A stretch of DNA of 64,000 nucleotides from Microbulbifer sp. YPW1 (GCF_013367775.1 NZ_CP055157.1:4476001-4540000), one strand, 5' to 3'. Positions 8,110-18,918 are shown, counted from the stretch's first letter. The notes: generated from the letters alone by a model not told the origin. Numbers and translations: made by a program.

Positions 8110-9633
8110 TTGATCAAAAAGACCAAAGCCACCTTGCGGCACATCGCTGACGGTCTGCAGCTGCGTCTTGCGCGACTGCTGCCCCGCCATGTGCCGATTG
8201 CATTCAAGCTGGCTCTGGTCATGACGCTGCTGCTGGTACTCGGCATGGCCAGTCTCGGCCTGTTTATCAGTGACAACCAGAATCGCCTGATCCGTACCCA
8301 GCTGCACGATTTCGGCAGCAGCATGGCGCTGCAGCTGGCCAAACAGGCCAGTGAGCCGATCCTGTCTGAGAACAGCCTTAACCTAAGCATGCTGACCACC
8401 AATCTTGGGCTGGATGAAAAAATCCTCGGTGCGGGCATCTACGGGCATGACGGCAGCATGCTTTCTGCCTCCGGCATTCAACCGAATCTGGCCGAACCCA
8501 ATTTCCAATCGAACAGCGTCACTGCCCAGCCCTGGTTCCGGCAAGCGACCGATGGGTCCCGGGAGCGGATGATCAGTTTTGTTGCCCCTGCAACCTATCA
8601 GGATGTGCAGGTGGGCTCTGTCGTAGTAACCCTGTCAGCCTCCCTGATGGATCAGGCAGCGGTGCGGGCACGCGATGCCATCATCTACGCTACCCTTGCC
8701 ATGACGGTGTTGGCGTCTTTGCTGGCCTACTGGTTGAGCCGGCGCCTGTCGCTACCTATTCACCACCTGATGGAGGCGACCCGCGCCATCGACCGCGGCG
8801 ACTTGGCTATCCGTATCGATCAGCAGCGCAATGACGAAATCGGCTTTTTATTCGAAGGATTCAACAATATGGCGGCAGGGCTGCTGAAGAAGTCGCAGGT
8901 CGAACAGGTCTTCTCCCGCTATGTATCAAAAAACGTCGCCGACAAGGTACTAGCGAACCTGGATGAAGTCCGGTTGGTCGACCGCCCCATTGAAGCAACG
9001 GTCCTGTTCGCAGATATCACCGGCTTTACTGCCATGTCGGAAAAGCTACAGCCCAGCCAGGTTTCCGAACTGCTCAATGAATACTTCTCCTTTATCTCCC
9101 GCGCCTGCTCCCTGTACGGTGGGGTCGTCGACAAATTTATTGGCGATTGCGCGATGCTGGTGTTCGGCGTGTTGGAAGACGACACCGATCATGCCTTCAA
9201 CGCCATCAGCTGCGCCGTACTGATTCAACAATTGGCAGCGCAATTAAACGAAGAACGTCGAGCAGACGGCAGGCCAGAGATCCACTTCCGCATTGGTGTA
9301 AACTGCGGGGCCATGCTGGCAGGCAATCTGGGATCTGAAGAAAGAATGGAATACACAGTGGTCGGCGATGCAGTCAATCTGGCATCCCGTTTGTGCTGCG
9401 AGGCGCAACCGGATCAGATCATCATCCGCGAGCAGCTGTACAGCATGCTGAAGCCACGCATTGTCGCGCAGGCCGGGAAGACCCTACCCATCCGAGGCAA
9501 ATCCACCCCGGTGGGTGTTTACTCCGTCCAGGATATACACCGCGACTACCAGCCAGCGCTCAGGGACAACCTGAGCAAAGTACTGAATACAAGAACCACC
9601 CAACCGAGCGAGCGGACCGCCGAACATGCCTGA
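8110..9633 (+). CDS. Membrane-bound class III adenylate/guanylate cyclase with HAMP domain
   Basis: About 507 residues with two membrane segments around an extracytoplasmic sensor of ~140 residues, a HAMP linker ('LSRRLSLPIHHLMEATRAID') and a C-terminal class III cyclase domain. Catalytic features are visible: 'LFADITGFT' with the first metal-binding Asp, 'FIGDCAMLVFG' with the second, and 'MEYTVVGDAVNLASRL' with the transition-state N and R. It should make cAMP or cGMP in response to an envelope signal. The TTG at 8110 is preferred because GGAGAG lies five bases before it; a GTG at 8074 in the same frame has no ribosome site. It overlaps the following lipoprotein gene by eight bases. Confidence 0.88.
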   Translation: MIKKTKATLRHIADGLQLRLARLLPRHVPIAFKLALVMTLLLVLGMASLGLFISDNQNRLIRTQLHDFGSSMALQLAKQASEPILSENSLNLSMLTTNLGLDEKILGAGIYGHDGSMLSASGIQPNLAEPNFQSNSVTAQPWFRQATDGSRERMISFVAPATYQDVQVGSVVVTLSASLMDQAAVRARDAIIYATLAMTVLASLLAYWLSRRLSLPIHHLMEATRAIDRGDLAIRIDQQRNDEIGFLFEGFNNMAAGLLKKSQVEQVFSRYVSKNVADKVLANLDEVRLVDRPIEATVLFADITGFTAMSEKLQPSQVSELLNEYFSFISRACSLYGGVVDKFIGDCAMLVFGVLEDDTDHAFNAISCAVLIQQLAAQLNEERRADGRPEIHFRIGVNCGAMLAGNLGSEERMEYTVVGDAVNLASRLCCEAQPDQIIIREQLYSMLKPRIVAQAGKTLPIRGKSTPVGVYSVQDIHRDYQPALRDNLSKVLNTRTTQPSERTAEHA

Positions 9634-10723
9634 TTGCCGGATAGCGTTATTTTGCTTTCTGCTATTGCCCCTGCTGCCCAGCTGCAGCCTGATGCCTACT
9701 CAACAACAGACCCTGGAGGGGTTTTCCCCCGAGACCGTGGATCTGGCCCGAGAGCAGTCGGCAAACCTCGATAAGCTACAGGCCCTAGAAACCAAAACCC
9801 CAACTCAACGACGACTCATTGATCAGTTGCGCACCGACCTGCAGCAGTTCGAGCGCAGCGCAATCCGCACGGCCAATAGGCTGGAACAGCAGGGTGACTG
9901 GCACGGCGCAGAGCAGGTTTTAACCGGTGCAGCACGCGTACTACCTTCCAGCGAGGCCCTCCTAACGGCGCGCCAGCAACTGGCCGAGCGACGTCGCTTG
10001 CGGGAAGCACGTGTGCGCATGGAGCTGGAAATCCATCGCGGCGAGCAGTTACTGAAAGATACCGAGGCCTATCAACGTTTGCGGCAACTCAAGGGCCCCG
10101 GCGTGCTCACATGGCTGGAATTGAAAAATTTTCAGCGCAAGCGTCGCGCGTCTGCAGAGTCCTTACAAGAGCACGCCGAACTGGCAATGACTCGAAAGGA
10201 TTACTCCCTCGCGCAACATGCCCTGACGATAGCCAAAGGCCTTTACGGAGACGATCTTCAGCAGGACGAAGACCAAAGGGGAAAACTCGAGCGTGATCTC
10301 GCCCGCGCCAATCAGGCACTTCGCCAGCAAAAGCGAAAGACGGCCATCACCTCACAGAAAAATGACTCCAGGAAACAGGCTGCCGAGAAAAGAGTCCTGC
10401 AAACCGCCATTGCCGACCTGGAAAAGACGCTGGGGGCTGGCGACCTGATAAACGCTCGACATCAGTTAGCCCACATACAGGCAATGTCTCCACAACATCC
10501 CAAACTGCCATCTCTGCAAAGAGAATTTCAGACGCAGTTAAACAGCCGGATCGAAGCAGCCATAAAGCGGGGTAACGACCTGTACAGTCAGGGCAATATC
10601 GAGCGCGCGCTTCATGTATGGCGCGACGCCAGGGTGCTGGATCCGAACAACCTTGAACTGCAGGCCAATATCGCACGTGCCGAAAAGGTGCTCCAGAACC
10701 TGCGAGCCCTGTCGACACCGTAA
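9626..10723 (+). CDS. Putative lipoprotein with coiled-coil/TPR-like repeats
   Basis: A 365-residue protein of unknown function. It starts with a hydrophobic signal ending 'LLPSCSLM'; the Cys is a plausible lipidation site although Pro at -2 is not typical. The rest is strongly helical and rich in Q, R, E, K and A, with TPR-like helix pairs at about 75-125 ('GDWHGAEQVLTGAARVLP') and 315-365 ('GNIERALHVWRDARVLDPNN') and a long central coiled-coil. The ATG overlaps the cyclase stop by eight bases, so the two are one unit and the lipoprotein may serve the cyclase's sensor or its assembly. That role is inference. Confidence 0.75.
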   Translation: MPDCRIALFCFLLLPLLPSCSLMPTQQQTLEGFSPETVDLAREQSANLDKLQALETKTPTQRRLIDQLRTDLQQFERSAIRTANRLEQQGDWHGAEQVLTGAARVLPSSEALLTARQQLAERRRLREARVRMELEIHRGEQLLKDTEAYQRLRQLKGPGVLTWLELKNFQRKRRASAESLQEHAELAMTRKDYSLAQHALTIAKGLYGDDLQQDEDQRGKLERDLARANQALRQQKRKTAITSQKNDSRKQAAEKRVLQTAIADLEKTLGAGDLINARHQLAHIQAMSPQHPKLPSLQREFQTQLNSRIEAAIKRGNDLYSQGNIERALHVWRDARVLDPNNLELQANIARAEKVLQNLRALSTP

Positions 10724-10819
10724 GAGGCTAGCTCGACGCGCAGACTATCGCTGCGGCAACGAGTAGCTGAGGGGGCACAAGTAACCGAGTTAATTACTGC
10801 CTGAAATGAAAGTTCTATT

Positions 10820-10849
10820 GAAAAACCCCGGCTGTAGTGCCGGGTTTTT
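10820..10849 (+). terminator. Rho-independent terminator after the cyclase-lipoprotein operon
   Basis: CCCGGC and GCCGGG around the loop TGTAGT are flanked by an A-run on the left and T5 on the right, about 100 bases after the lipoprotein stop. The A/T flanks would allow use in both directions. Confidence 0.8.
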
Positions 10850-10892
10850 AGTTTGTAGCTGTCAGCCACTAGTTCCAGTAACGGTTACCAGC

Positions 10893-11170
10893 CTACTCCC
10901 ACTCAATGGTGGCCGGTGGTTTGCTGGATACGTCGGAGACCCCGCGCGAGATATTTTCGAGCTCATTGATAATCCGGCTGGAAACCTTCTCGATCAGCTC
11001 CTATGGCAGGTGCGCCCAGCGAGCGGTCTAAAGTCGACGGTTTGCAGCGCGCAGTGCCACCACGTATTCGTATCGCCCACGCCCCCAGCAACTTGACTGG
11101 CAAGAACACCACAAATGCCTAGCCAGTTTCGTGGTACCAGCCTGCATTGTGCAATTCCTCGATGCAGATA
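10893..11170 (-). pseudogene. Decayed 3' fragment of guaA (GMP synthase)
   Basis: Read on the minus strand this stretch aligns base by base, with scattered mismatches, to the last ~280 bases of the intact guaA at 14217-15794, in the same orientation. In one frame it gives IEELHNAGWYHETG, an in-frame TAG, then AFVVFLPVK, where guaA has [28 protein letters not shown] sequence. After small deletions (one at about 11024) another frame ends [15 protein letters not shown] and a TAG stop, the same C terminus as guaA. An internal stop plus frameshifts make it non-functional. The likeness ends abruptly near 11171. It marks one edge of the block that carries the chitinase. Confidence 0.88.
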
Positions 11171-11338
11171 TTTAGTGGGCAAGGCTTTTCGCGCGGTATA
11201 AGTTGCGCTCCGTCCAAACGCAGAATTTCCATGAGAATGCGTAGTGAAATGAAACATTATTGTGAGACTACCTAGAACAGCCGGAAGTGTATCGAGCATG
11301 CTCTGCTTCCCGAGTTATTTCCGTATTTTCAGAGACAG

Positions 11339-11611
11339 TTAAATTGCTCTCAGTTTATTTCCATTAATCACACCCGTCGACGGTCCGAACGGTTTCGGTT
11401 TCGGTTTCAGCCCCAGGTCAGTGAGTGCTTCGATAAGAAGCTTTTGCGTATTGAACTCCTTATCGGAGAGCTCGGAGTTCATGTGCAGATGACGACGCCA
11501 TTCAGTGAGCTGATCCTGCATTTCCCAGATCGACTGCGCGATAGCATCGTGTGTGCCCGCCTGCTTGCGCGCATCGCCGTCAAACAACAGACCGCGGCCG
11601 GGCTCAACCAC
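11339..11611 (-). pseudogene. Remnant of an M20-family amidohydrolase (N-terminal part)
   Basis: A 90-codon frame reads '...WEMQDQLTEWRRHLHMNSELSDKEFNTQKLL', very like the start of M20 peptidases/amidohydrolases (W-R-R-x-[IL]-H-x-x-P-E-L-S-x-x-E-F-x-T), followed by 'GLKPKPKPFGPSTGVI'. The frame then stops, leaving less than a quarter of a normal ~430-residue enzyme and none of the later metal-binding residues. The conserved Pro of H-P-E-L is Ser here. I call it a gene relic. It lies in the accessory block between the guaA fragment and the chitinase. Confidence 0.6.
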
Positions 11612-12047
11612 GCGAGCAGGCTCTAGGAAAAGGTCAGGGTAAACGCATCAAAATGCTGGCTGATATATAAAAGCTGCTCGACCAGTAATAGCATAATGCC
11701 GGCAGACAACAACGTCCGCGCTGGTATAAACAATTGCTTTCCACGGCCTGGAAACATCGAAATTGCACGCGTATAAAACCCCGGTGAGAATGCCGGGGTT
11801 TTACAGGCTTCGGAAAGAAGGGGGAGGCTGATCTGAAGACACGCCGATCGCGACAACAGCGATCATGCCCGCCAGCAGATTGCTCACAGCAGTCCCAGCA
11901 GCAACTTGCAACCGCCCGGGAAGCACAAAAATCCTAAAAATTTTTAAATGTCGCAAATATCTACCAATTTTTGAGATATATGCAGCACAAAATCCCAGCA
12001 AGATGCTGGTACTAAATGACAATTGGGCGTATCTTCAATCACGTACA
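11612..12047. other. Non-coding, AT-richer accessory sequence
   Basis: No gene is supported. A minus-strand frame at 11623-11856 spans a terminator and has no homologous look or start signal. The stretch 11930-11990 is very AT-rich compared with the neighbouring genes, consistent with foreign or decaying DNA. Confidence 0.5.
11775..11802. terminator. Bidirectional-looking intrinsic terminator
   Basis: AAAACCCCGG and CCGGGGTTTT are perfect 10-bp arms around an 8-base loop. A-run and T-run flanks allow use on either strand, but no intact gene ends close by, which suggests that a neighbouring gene has been lost. Confidence 0.75.
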
Positions 12048-12065
12048 GATGACAACGCTATCATT
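12048..12065 (+). promoter_or_regulatory. NagR/LacI-family operator, distal copy
   Basis: GATGACAACGCTATCATT matches the published NagR-type palindrome AATGACARCGYTGTCATT at 16 of 18 positions (consensus from memory). It lies about 260 bases upstream of the chitinase start and 22 bases, centre to centre, from a second copy, placing both on one face of the helix. Confidence 0.65.
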
Positions 12066-12069
12066 TTCT

Positions 12070-12087
12070 AATGACAGCGCTGTCCCG
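12070..12087 (+). promoter_or_regulatory. NagR/LacI-family operator, proximal copy
   Basis: AATGACAGCGCTGTCCCG has a perfect GACAGCGCTGTC core and matches 15 of 18 positions of the NagR-type consensus; only the last three bases differ. With the distal copy it probably lets a GlcNAc-responsive repressor control the chitinase. Confidence 0.65.
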
Positions 12088-12288
12088 TGCCACTGGAAAC
12101 TCAACGGCATTTGTCGTGACAGCACGGAGGGGAACGGCGGAGCTCGCTTCTACTTCCCGCCGGACACCCGGTACAACCATTTGTACATTCAAGCAGGCTA
12201 TCTCGCTGTAGCAGTAATAGAGAAAGCAACAGTGAGGTCGCGGCGGGATTCCCGGGGTTTGCGCATTGATTCGCCGTTGGCCTTTTCG

Positions 12289-12318
12289 GTTTCAAACCAA
12301 GATGTTTCAAACCAGGAT
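12289..12318 (+). repeat. 15-bp tandem repeat containing the chitinase ribosome-binding site
   Basis: GTTTCAAACCAAGAT (12289-12303) is followed directly by GTTTCAAACCAGGAT (12304-12318), 14 of 15 identical. The second copy supplies the AGGA Shine-Dalgarno sequence; the first has AAGA followed by an ATG at 12302. Confidence 0.8.
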
Positions 12319-12322
12319 CACG

Positions 12323-14035
<1,713 letters not shown>

Positions 14036-14049
14036 CTGAGTTGAGGTAC

Positions 14050-14079
14050 TGCTCTGCGAGTCTTGCGACTCGCAGAGCA
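14050..14079 (+). other. Perfect 13-bp hairpin after the chitinase gene
   Basis: TGCTCTGCGAGTC (14050-14062) and GACTCGCAGAGCA (14067-14079) pair perfectly around TTGC, 15 bases after the stop codon. No T-run follows, so it is more likely an mRNA 3' stabiliser or protein site than a terminator. Confidence 0.75.
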
Positions 14080-14131
14080 AGTTATTGCAGTAAAGACTGC
14101 AATACTTTCCAAGCGTTGTGACCCACAAATG

Positions 14132-14161
14132 AAAAAACCCAGCGCTTGCGCTGGGTTTTTT
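14132..14161. terminator. Bidirectional terminator between chitinase and guaA
   Basis: AAAAAACCCAGCGC and GCGCTGGGTTTTTT form a perfect stem with a TT loop. It lies between the convergent chitinase and guaA genes and can end both transcripts. Confidence 0.9.
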
Positions 14162-14216
14162 AGATCGGCGAATCTTGAGTGCCAGGCGATCAATCGCGCC
14201 CGTCACTCTGGCTCGA

Positions 14217-15794
14217 TCATTCCCACTCAATCGTCGCCGGCGGCTTGCTGGAAACGTCGTAAGCCACTCGCGAGATATTTTCGATCTCGTTAATGATGCG
14301 ATTGGACACTTTCTCGATCAGCTCGTACGGCAAGTGCGCCCAGCGCGCTGTCATAAAGTCCACGGTCTCTACCGCACGCAATGCCACCACATATTCATAG
14401 CGACGGCCATCGCCGACCACACCGACAGACTTCACCGGCAGGAATACCACAAATGCCTGGCTGGTTTTGTGGTACCAGTCCGCCTTGTGCAACTCTTCGA
14501 TAAAGATGGCATCCGCTTCGCGCAGAATGTCCGCGTATTCTTTTTTCACTTCGCCGAGAATCCGCACGCCCAGTCCCGGGCCCGGGAAGGGGTGACGGTA
14601 GACCATATCGTACGGCAGCCCCAGCTCCAGACCGATCTTGCGCACCTCGTCCTTGAACAGTTCGCGCAGCGGTTCCACCAGCTCAAACGCCATATCTTCC
14701 GGCAGGCCACCCACATTGTGGTGGGACTTGATCACGTGGGCCTTGCCGGTCTTGGCTGCGGCGGACTCGATCACATCCGGGTAGATGGTGCCCTGGGCGA
14801 GGAACTTCACATCCTTCAGCGTGGCGGCTTCCTTGTCGAAAATCTCGATAAAGGTATTGCCAATAATCTTGCGCTTGGCTTCCGGCTCATCGACACCAGC
14901 CAGACGAGACAGGAATTCTTCCTCCGCATCGGAACGGATGACCTTGACCCCCATATTGTCGGCGAACATCTGCATCACCTGGTCGCCTTCGTTCTTGCGT
15001 AACAGGCCGTTGTCGACAAACACGCAGGTCAGCTGGTCGCCGATCGCCTTGTGCAACAGCGCCGCCACCACGGAGCTGTCGACGCCGCCGGAGAGGCCCA
15101 GCAGCACCTTGGCTCCACCGACCTGCTCGCGCACCTTGGCGATGGAGTCTTCAATAATATTGGCCGGAGTCCACAACTTCTCGCAGCCACACAGCTCGAT
15201 CACAAAGTGCTCGTAGATCCGGGTGCCCTGCAGGGTGTGAGTAACTTCCGGGTGGAACTGCACACCGAAGAAATTTTTCTCCGCATTGTACATACCGGCA
15301 ATCGGGCACGACGGTGTAGAGGCCATCAGCTCGAAACCTTCAGGCATTTTCACCACTTTATCGCCGTGGCTCATCCACACGTCGAGCAGCGCGCTGCCGC
15401 TCTCGTCGAGATGGTCGCTGATGTCGTGCAGCAGTGCGGACTGACCTTCCACTTTTACCTGCGCGTAACCGAACTCGCGCACATCGCTGCCCTGCACGGC
15501 ACCGCCCAGCTGGTGCGCCATGGTCTGCATGCCGTAGCAGATACCCAGCACCGGCACGCCCAGTTCGAACACAGCCTGGGGCGCGCGCGGGGAGCCCTCT
15601 TCCGGCACTGACTCCGGGCCACCGGCGAGAATGATGCCCTGGGGGTTGTACTCGCGGATTTCCTCGTCGCTCATATCGAACGCGCGAATCTCGGAGAACA
15701 CACCCAGTTCGCGTACGCGGCGGGCGATCAACTGAGTGTACTGGGAACCGAAGTCGAGGATCAGAATTCGGCTGGAATGGATATCTTGGCTCAT
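14217..15794 (-). CDS. guaA: GMP synthase (glutamine-hydrolysing)
   Basis: A 525-residue cytoplasmic enzyme that aminates XMP to GMP using glutamine and ATP, the last step of GMP synthesis. The N-terminal class I glutamine amidotransferase domain has the nucleophile in 'LGICYGMQ' and the His/Glu pair in '[10 protein letters not shown]'. The ATP pyrophosphatase domain starts with the P-loop '[11 protein letters not shown]' (near residue 229). The C-terminal dimerisation domain ends '[11 protein letters not shown]', as in complete GuaA proteins. It lies 123 bases downstream of guaB on the same strand. A decayed copy of its 3' end lies at 10893-11170. Confidence 0.97.
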   Translation of the reverse strand: MSQDIHSSRILILDFGSQYTQLIARRVRELGVFSEIRAFDMSDEEIREYNPQGIILAGGPESVPEEGSPRAPQAVFELGVPVLGICYGMQTMAHQLGGAVQGSDVREFGYAQVKVEGQSALLHDISDHLDESGSALLDVWMSHGDKVVKMPEGFELMASTPSCPIAGMYNAEKNFFGVQFHPEVTHTLQGTRIYEHFVIELCGCEKLWTPANIIEDSIAKVREQVGGAKVLLGLSGGVDSSVVAALLHKAIGDQLTCVFVDNGLLRKNEGDQVMQMFADNMGVKVIRSDAEEEFLSRLAGVDEPEAKRKIIGNTFIEIFDKEAATLKDVKFLAQGTIYPDVIESAAAKTGKAHVIKSHHNVGGLPEDMAFELVEPLRELFKDEVRKIGLELGLPYDMVYRHPFPGPGLGVRILGEVKKEYADILREADAIFIEELHKADWYHKTSQAFVVFLPVKSVGVVGDGRRYEYVVALRAVETVDFMTARWAHLPYELIEKVSNRIINEIENISRVAYDVSSKPPATIEWE

Positions 15795-15821
15795 GGCTTA
15801 CTCGTACCAGTTTTATAAACG

Positions 15822-15849
15822 GCAAACGGACCCTGAGAGGTCCGTTTGC
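15822..15849 (-). other. Perfect 11-bp hairpin between guaB and guaA
   Basis: GCAAACGGACC (15822-15832) and GGTCCGTTTGC (15839-15849) pair perfectly around a 6-base loop in the guaB-guaA spacer. There is no T-run, so a processing, stabilising or attenuating element in the shared transcript is more likely than a full terminator. Confidence 0.7.
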
Positions 15850-15917
15850 GGTTCACTTGAAAGTGCACTTCTGTTTTTGATTGCCCCTGACGGGGCACAA
15901 TTTCTCAGGCGTGGCTA

Positions 15918-17408
15918 TTAACGCCCGCCAACCGGGTAGTTTGGCGCTTCCTTGGTGATCTGCACGTCGTGTACGTGAGACTCACCCATGCCTGCCGCGG
16001 TTACCCGCACAAACTCAGGCTTGGTGCGCATGGTTTCCATGTCCACACTGCCGGTGTAGCCCATGGCAGAACGCAGGCCACCCATCATCTGGTGCACGAT
16101 GACGGAAATCGGACCCTTGTAAGGTACGCGACCTTCGATACCTTCCGGCACCAGCTTTTCAGCGCCTTTACTCGCATCCTGGAAATAGCGGTCGGAGGAA
16201 CCCTGGGTGCGCGACATGGCACCGAGGGAGCCCATACCGCGGTAGGACTTGTAGGTACGGCCCTGATACAACTCCACTTCACCGGGGGCCTCCTCGGTAC
16301 CCGCGAGCATGGAGCCCATCATCACCGAATAGGCACCGGCCACAATAGCCTTGGAAATATCACCGGAGAAACGGATGCCACCATCGGCAATCAGTGGTAT
16401 GCCGGTACCTTCCAGGGCCTTGGCCACTTCCGCAATGGCAGAAATCTGCGGTACGCCAATGCCAGTAACGATACGGGTAGTACAGATAGAACCGGGACCA
16501 ATACCGACTTTCACCGCATCCGCACCGGCTTCCATCAGCGCTGTCGCTGCTTCGCCGGTCGCGATGTTACCGCCGATCACATCCACCTGCGGGTGCATCT
16601 CCTTGATACGGCGCACACGATCGATCACGTTCTTGCTGTGGCCGTGCGCGGTATCTACTACCAACACGTCCACGCCCGCCTCAACCAATGCCGCCACGCG
16701 GTCATCGGTATCCGGGCTGGTGCCCACGGAGGCACCCACGCGCAGACGGCCATCGCTGTCCTTACAGGAGTTGGGGTACTGCTCAGCCTTGTTGTAATCC
16801 TTTACGGTTATCAGGCCGCGCAGTTCGAATCTGTCGTTGACCACCAGCACCTTCTCGATACGGTGTTTGTGCAACAGCTCGCGCACCATTTCCGGGGCGG
16901 CGCCTTCTTCGCAGGTCACCAGACGCTCTTTCGAGGTCATGATCTGCGCCACCGGGATATCCAGGTTGGTCTGGAAGCGCACGTCACGGCTGGTGACGAT
17001 ACCGACCAGGTTACCTTTATCCATCACCGGCACGCCGGAGATATTGTGATGGGTGGTCAGCGCGATCAGCTCGCGCACGCTGGCATCAGACTCGATGGTG
17101 ATCGGGTCCTTTACAACGCCCGCTTCAAATTTCTTCACAGCACGTACCGCGAGCGCCTGCTCTTCGATACTCATGCTCTTGTGAATAATGCCGATACCGC
17201 CTTCCTGGGCCAGGGCAATGGCCAGACGCGACTCGGTCACGGTATCCATAGCAGCGGACACCAGCGGAATATTCAGGGTGATGTTACGAGACAGTTTTGT
17301 CTTCAGGGAAACGTCTTTGGCTGTAACCTCGGAATAACCGGGCACAAGGAGGACGTCGTCAAAAGTGAGGGCTTCGCGTGCTATACGCAGAGATTCAGAC
17401 ATGGACAC
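15918..17408 (-). CDS. guaB: Inosine-5'-monophosphate dehydrogenase
   Basis: A ~496-residue enzyme that oxidises IMP to XMP with NAD+, the rate-limiting step towards GMP. The TIM-barrel begins '[15 protein letters not shown]'. A pair of CBS domains is inserted at about residues 95-205, including '[20 protein letters not shown]'. The catalytic loop '[18 protein letters not shown]' holds the nucleophilic Cys, and the flap region has the usual R-Y-F motif ('QGSSDRYFQ'). The GTG at 17408 has GAGG five bases upstream; an ATG two codons later (17402) is the alternative. It is divergent from xseA and co-directional with guaA, the common gammaproteobacterial arrangement. Confidence 0.96.
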   Translation of the reverse strand: MSMSESLRIAREALTFDDVLLVPGYSEVTAKDVSLKTKLSRNITLNIPLVSAAMDTVTESRLAIALAQEGGIGIIHKSMSIEEQALAVRAVKKFEAGVVKDPITIESDASVRELIALTTHHNISGVPVMDKGNLVGIVTSRDVRFQTNLDIPVAQIMTSKERLVTCEEGAAPEMVRELLHKHRIEKVLVVNDRFELRGLITVKDYNKAEQYPNSCKDSDGRLRVGASVGTSPDTDDRVAALVEAGVDVLVVDTAHGHSKNVIDRVRRIKEMHPQVDVIGGNIATGEAATALMEAGADAVKVGIGPGSICTTRIVTGIGVPQISAIAEVAKALEGTGIPLIADGGIRFSGDISKAIVAGAYSVMMGSMLAGTEEAPGEVELYQGRTYKSYRGMGSLGAMSRTQGSSDRYFQDASKGAEKLVPEGIEGRVPYKGPISVIVHQMMGGLRSAMGYTGSVDMETMRTKPEFVRVTAAGMGESHVHDVQITKEAPNYPVGGR

Positions 17409-17562
17409 TCAAACCTCTAGGGAGCGGGATTGGGTATCGGCGCGATTATAGCCGCAACGATCCCGGAAACAAAAGCCTATTTCGTGAAGAATGGCAAATC
17501 TCTTTACCTCGGCGGGCATCCTTGCAATATTGGCCGCCCAAATCGAACGACATGAGGCCGAA

Positions 17563-18918
17563 ATGCCAAATACTCCCCCGGGCGTAGTCAACCCACTGCC
17601 CACCGACGGCCGCCCAGTGCTGTCTGTCAGCGAGCTCAACCGGGAGGTCAAGCACCTGCTGGAGGGCAGCGTGCCGCTGTTGTGGATCAGCGGGGAGATC
17701 TCCAATTTCGCCGCCCCCAGCTCAGGACACTGGTATTTCACCCTCAAGGACGCCCGCGCCCAGGTGCGCTGCGCCATGTTCCGCGGCCGCAACCGCAGTG
17801 TGCGCTTCCAGCCCGGTAATGGGCGGGAGGTGCTGGCGCGGGCCCGGGTCAGCCTGTACGAGGGCCGCGGCGAGTTCCAGCTAATCATTGAGCATCTCGA
17901 AGAAGCGGGATTTGGCGCTTTGATGCGCCAGCTGGAGATGCTTAAGGCAAAGCTGCAGGCGGAGGGGCTGTTCGATCTGGCACGCAAAAAGCCCCTACCT
18001 TACTTGCCCACCACCATAGGCATCATCACCTCCCCCACCGGCGCGGCAGTAAGGGATATGATCCAGGTGCTCGGACGGCGCTACCCGGCAGCCAAAATTG
18101 AACTGATCCCGGTAGCGGTACAGGGCCAGGGCGCCGCGCAGCAGATCGCCAATGCCATCGCCCTCGCCGGCCGACTGCAACGTCACGACCTGCTGATCGT
18201 CGGCCGTGGCGGCGGCTCCCTGGAGGATCTGTGGTCTTTCAATGAGGAAATCGTTGCGCGGGCACTGGCGGCCTGCCCAATCCCCACCATCTCAGCGGTC
18301 GGTCATGAAACCGATACCACGATTGCGGACCTCGTCGCGGACGTGCGCGCGCCAACCCCATCGGCAGCGGCAGAAATCGCCAGTGCCAATGCCGCGGCAC
18401 TCAGCGAGGAAGTCGACGGCGCCCGCTGGCGCCTGACCCGCGCAATGGAGTTACAATTGCGCCACTTGCGACAGCAGGTGCAGCTGGTGAGCAACCGTAT
18501 CCGCCATCCAAAGGAACAGCTACAGAACCGCGCGCAACGCCTCGACCACTTGGAAATGCGCCTACAGACTGCCGTGCGCAGCCGCACGCTTGCCAACACC
18601 CAGCGCCTGGCGCAAGTGGAGAGAGCACTAAACCATGTGCATCCGCGCCAGCAAATTGCTCTGGCACAGACCCAGCTTTCACAGCAGGCTCAACGCCTGA
18701 AAAAATCGATCGATAGCACGCTACAGCACAAGCGCGAACTGGTGACCCATGCCGGGCAACTGCTCAACAGCGTCAGCCCGCTGGCGGTACTCGACCGAGG
18801 CTACGCCATTGTCCAGGATGAGCAAAAACAGGTCATTCGTCGTGCGCAGGATGTGATCAGCGGACAGAAAGTCTACGCCCGACTTTCTGAAGGAGAAATT
18901 ACTGCAGTGGTTGAGTAA
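17563..18918 (+). CDS. xseA: Exodeoxyribonuclease VII large subunit
   Basis: The large subunit of exonuclease VII, which with XseB degrades single-stranded DNA to oligonucleotides. The protein (~451 residues) begins with an OB-fold ('VPLLWISGEISNFAAPSSGHWYFTLKD'), followed by the catalytic domain with 'GIITSPTGAAVRDMI' and 'VGRGGGSLEDLWSFN' and the 'PTISAVGHETDTTI' motif, and then a long coiled-coil. The C terminus 'YAIVQDEQ...ARLSEGEITAVV' is standard. ATG at 17563 is chosen because GAGG lies five bases before it; the frame is open to an ATG at 17491 with a poorer site, giving 24 unconserved residues. It is divergent from guaB. Confidence 0.94.
   Translation: MPNTPPGVVNPLPTDGRPVLSVSELNREVKHLLEGSVPLLWISGEISNFAAPSSGHWYFTLKDARAQVRCAMFRGRNRSVRFQPGNGREVLARARVSLYEGRGEFQLIIEHLEEAGFGALMRQLEMLKAKLQAEGLFDLARKKPLPYLPTTIGIITSPTGAAVRDMIQVLGRRYPAAKIELIPVAVQGQGAAQQIANAIALAGRLQRHDLLIVGRGGGSLEDLWSFNEEIVARALAACPIPTISAVGHETDTTIADLVADVRAPTPSAAAEIASANAAALSEEVDGARWRLTRAMELQLRHLRQQVQLVSNRIRHPKEQLQNRAQRLDHLEMRLQTAVRSRTLANTQRLAQVERALNHVHPRQQIALAQTQLSQQAQRLKKSIDSTLQHKRELVTHAGQLLNSVSPLAVLDRGYAIVQDEQKQVIRRAQDVISGQKVYARLSEGEITAVVE

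Noticed and set aside
10994..11299. A 101-codon minus-strand frame over the guaA fragment
   Set aside because: It is a chance frame; the guaA likeness lies in other frames interrupted by a stop and deletions.
11623..11856. A 77-codon minus-strand frame beside the M20 relic
   Set aside because: It runs through a strong bidirectional terminator, has no ribosome site and matches no family; the sequence looks non-coding.
15969..17420. A 483-codon plus-strand frame antisense to guaB
   Set aside because: It mirrors guaB exactly and is His/Gly/Thr-rich; guaB on the minus strand is certain.
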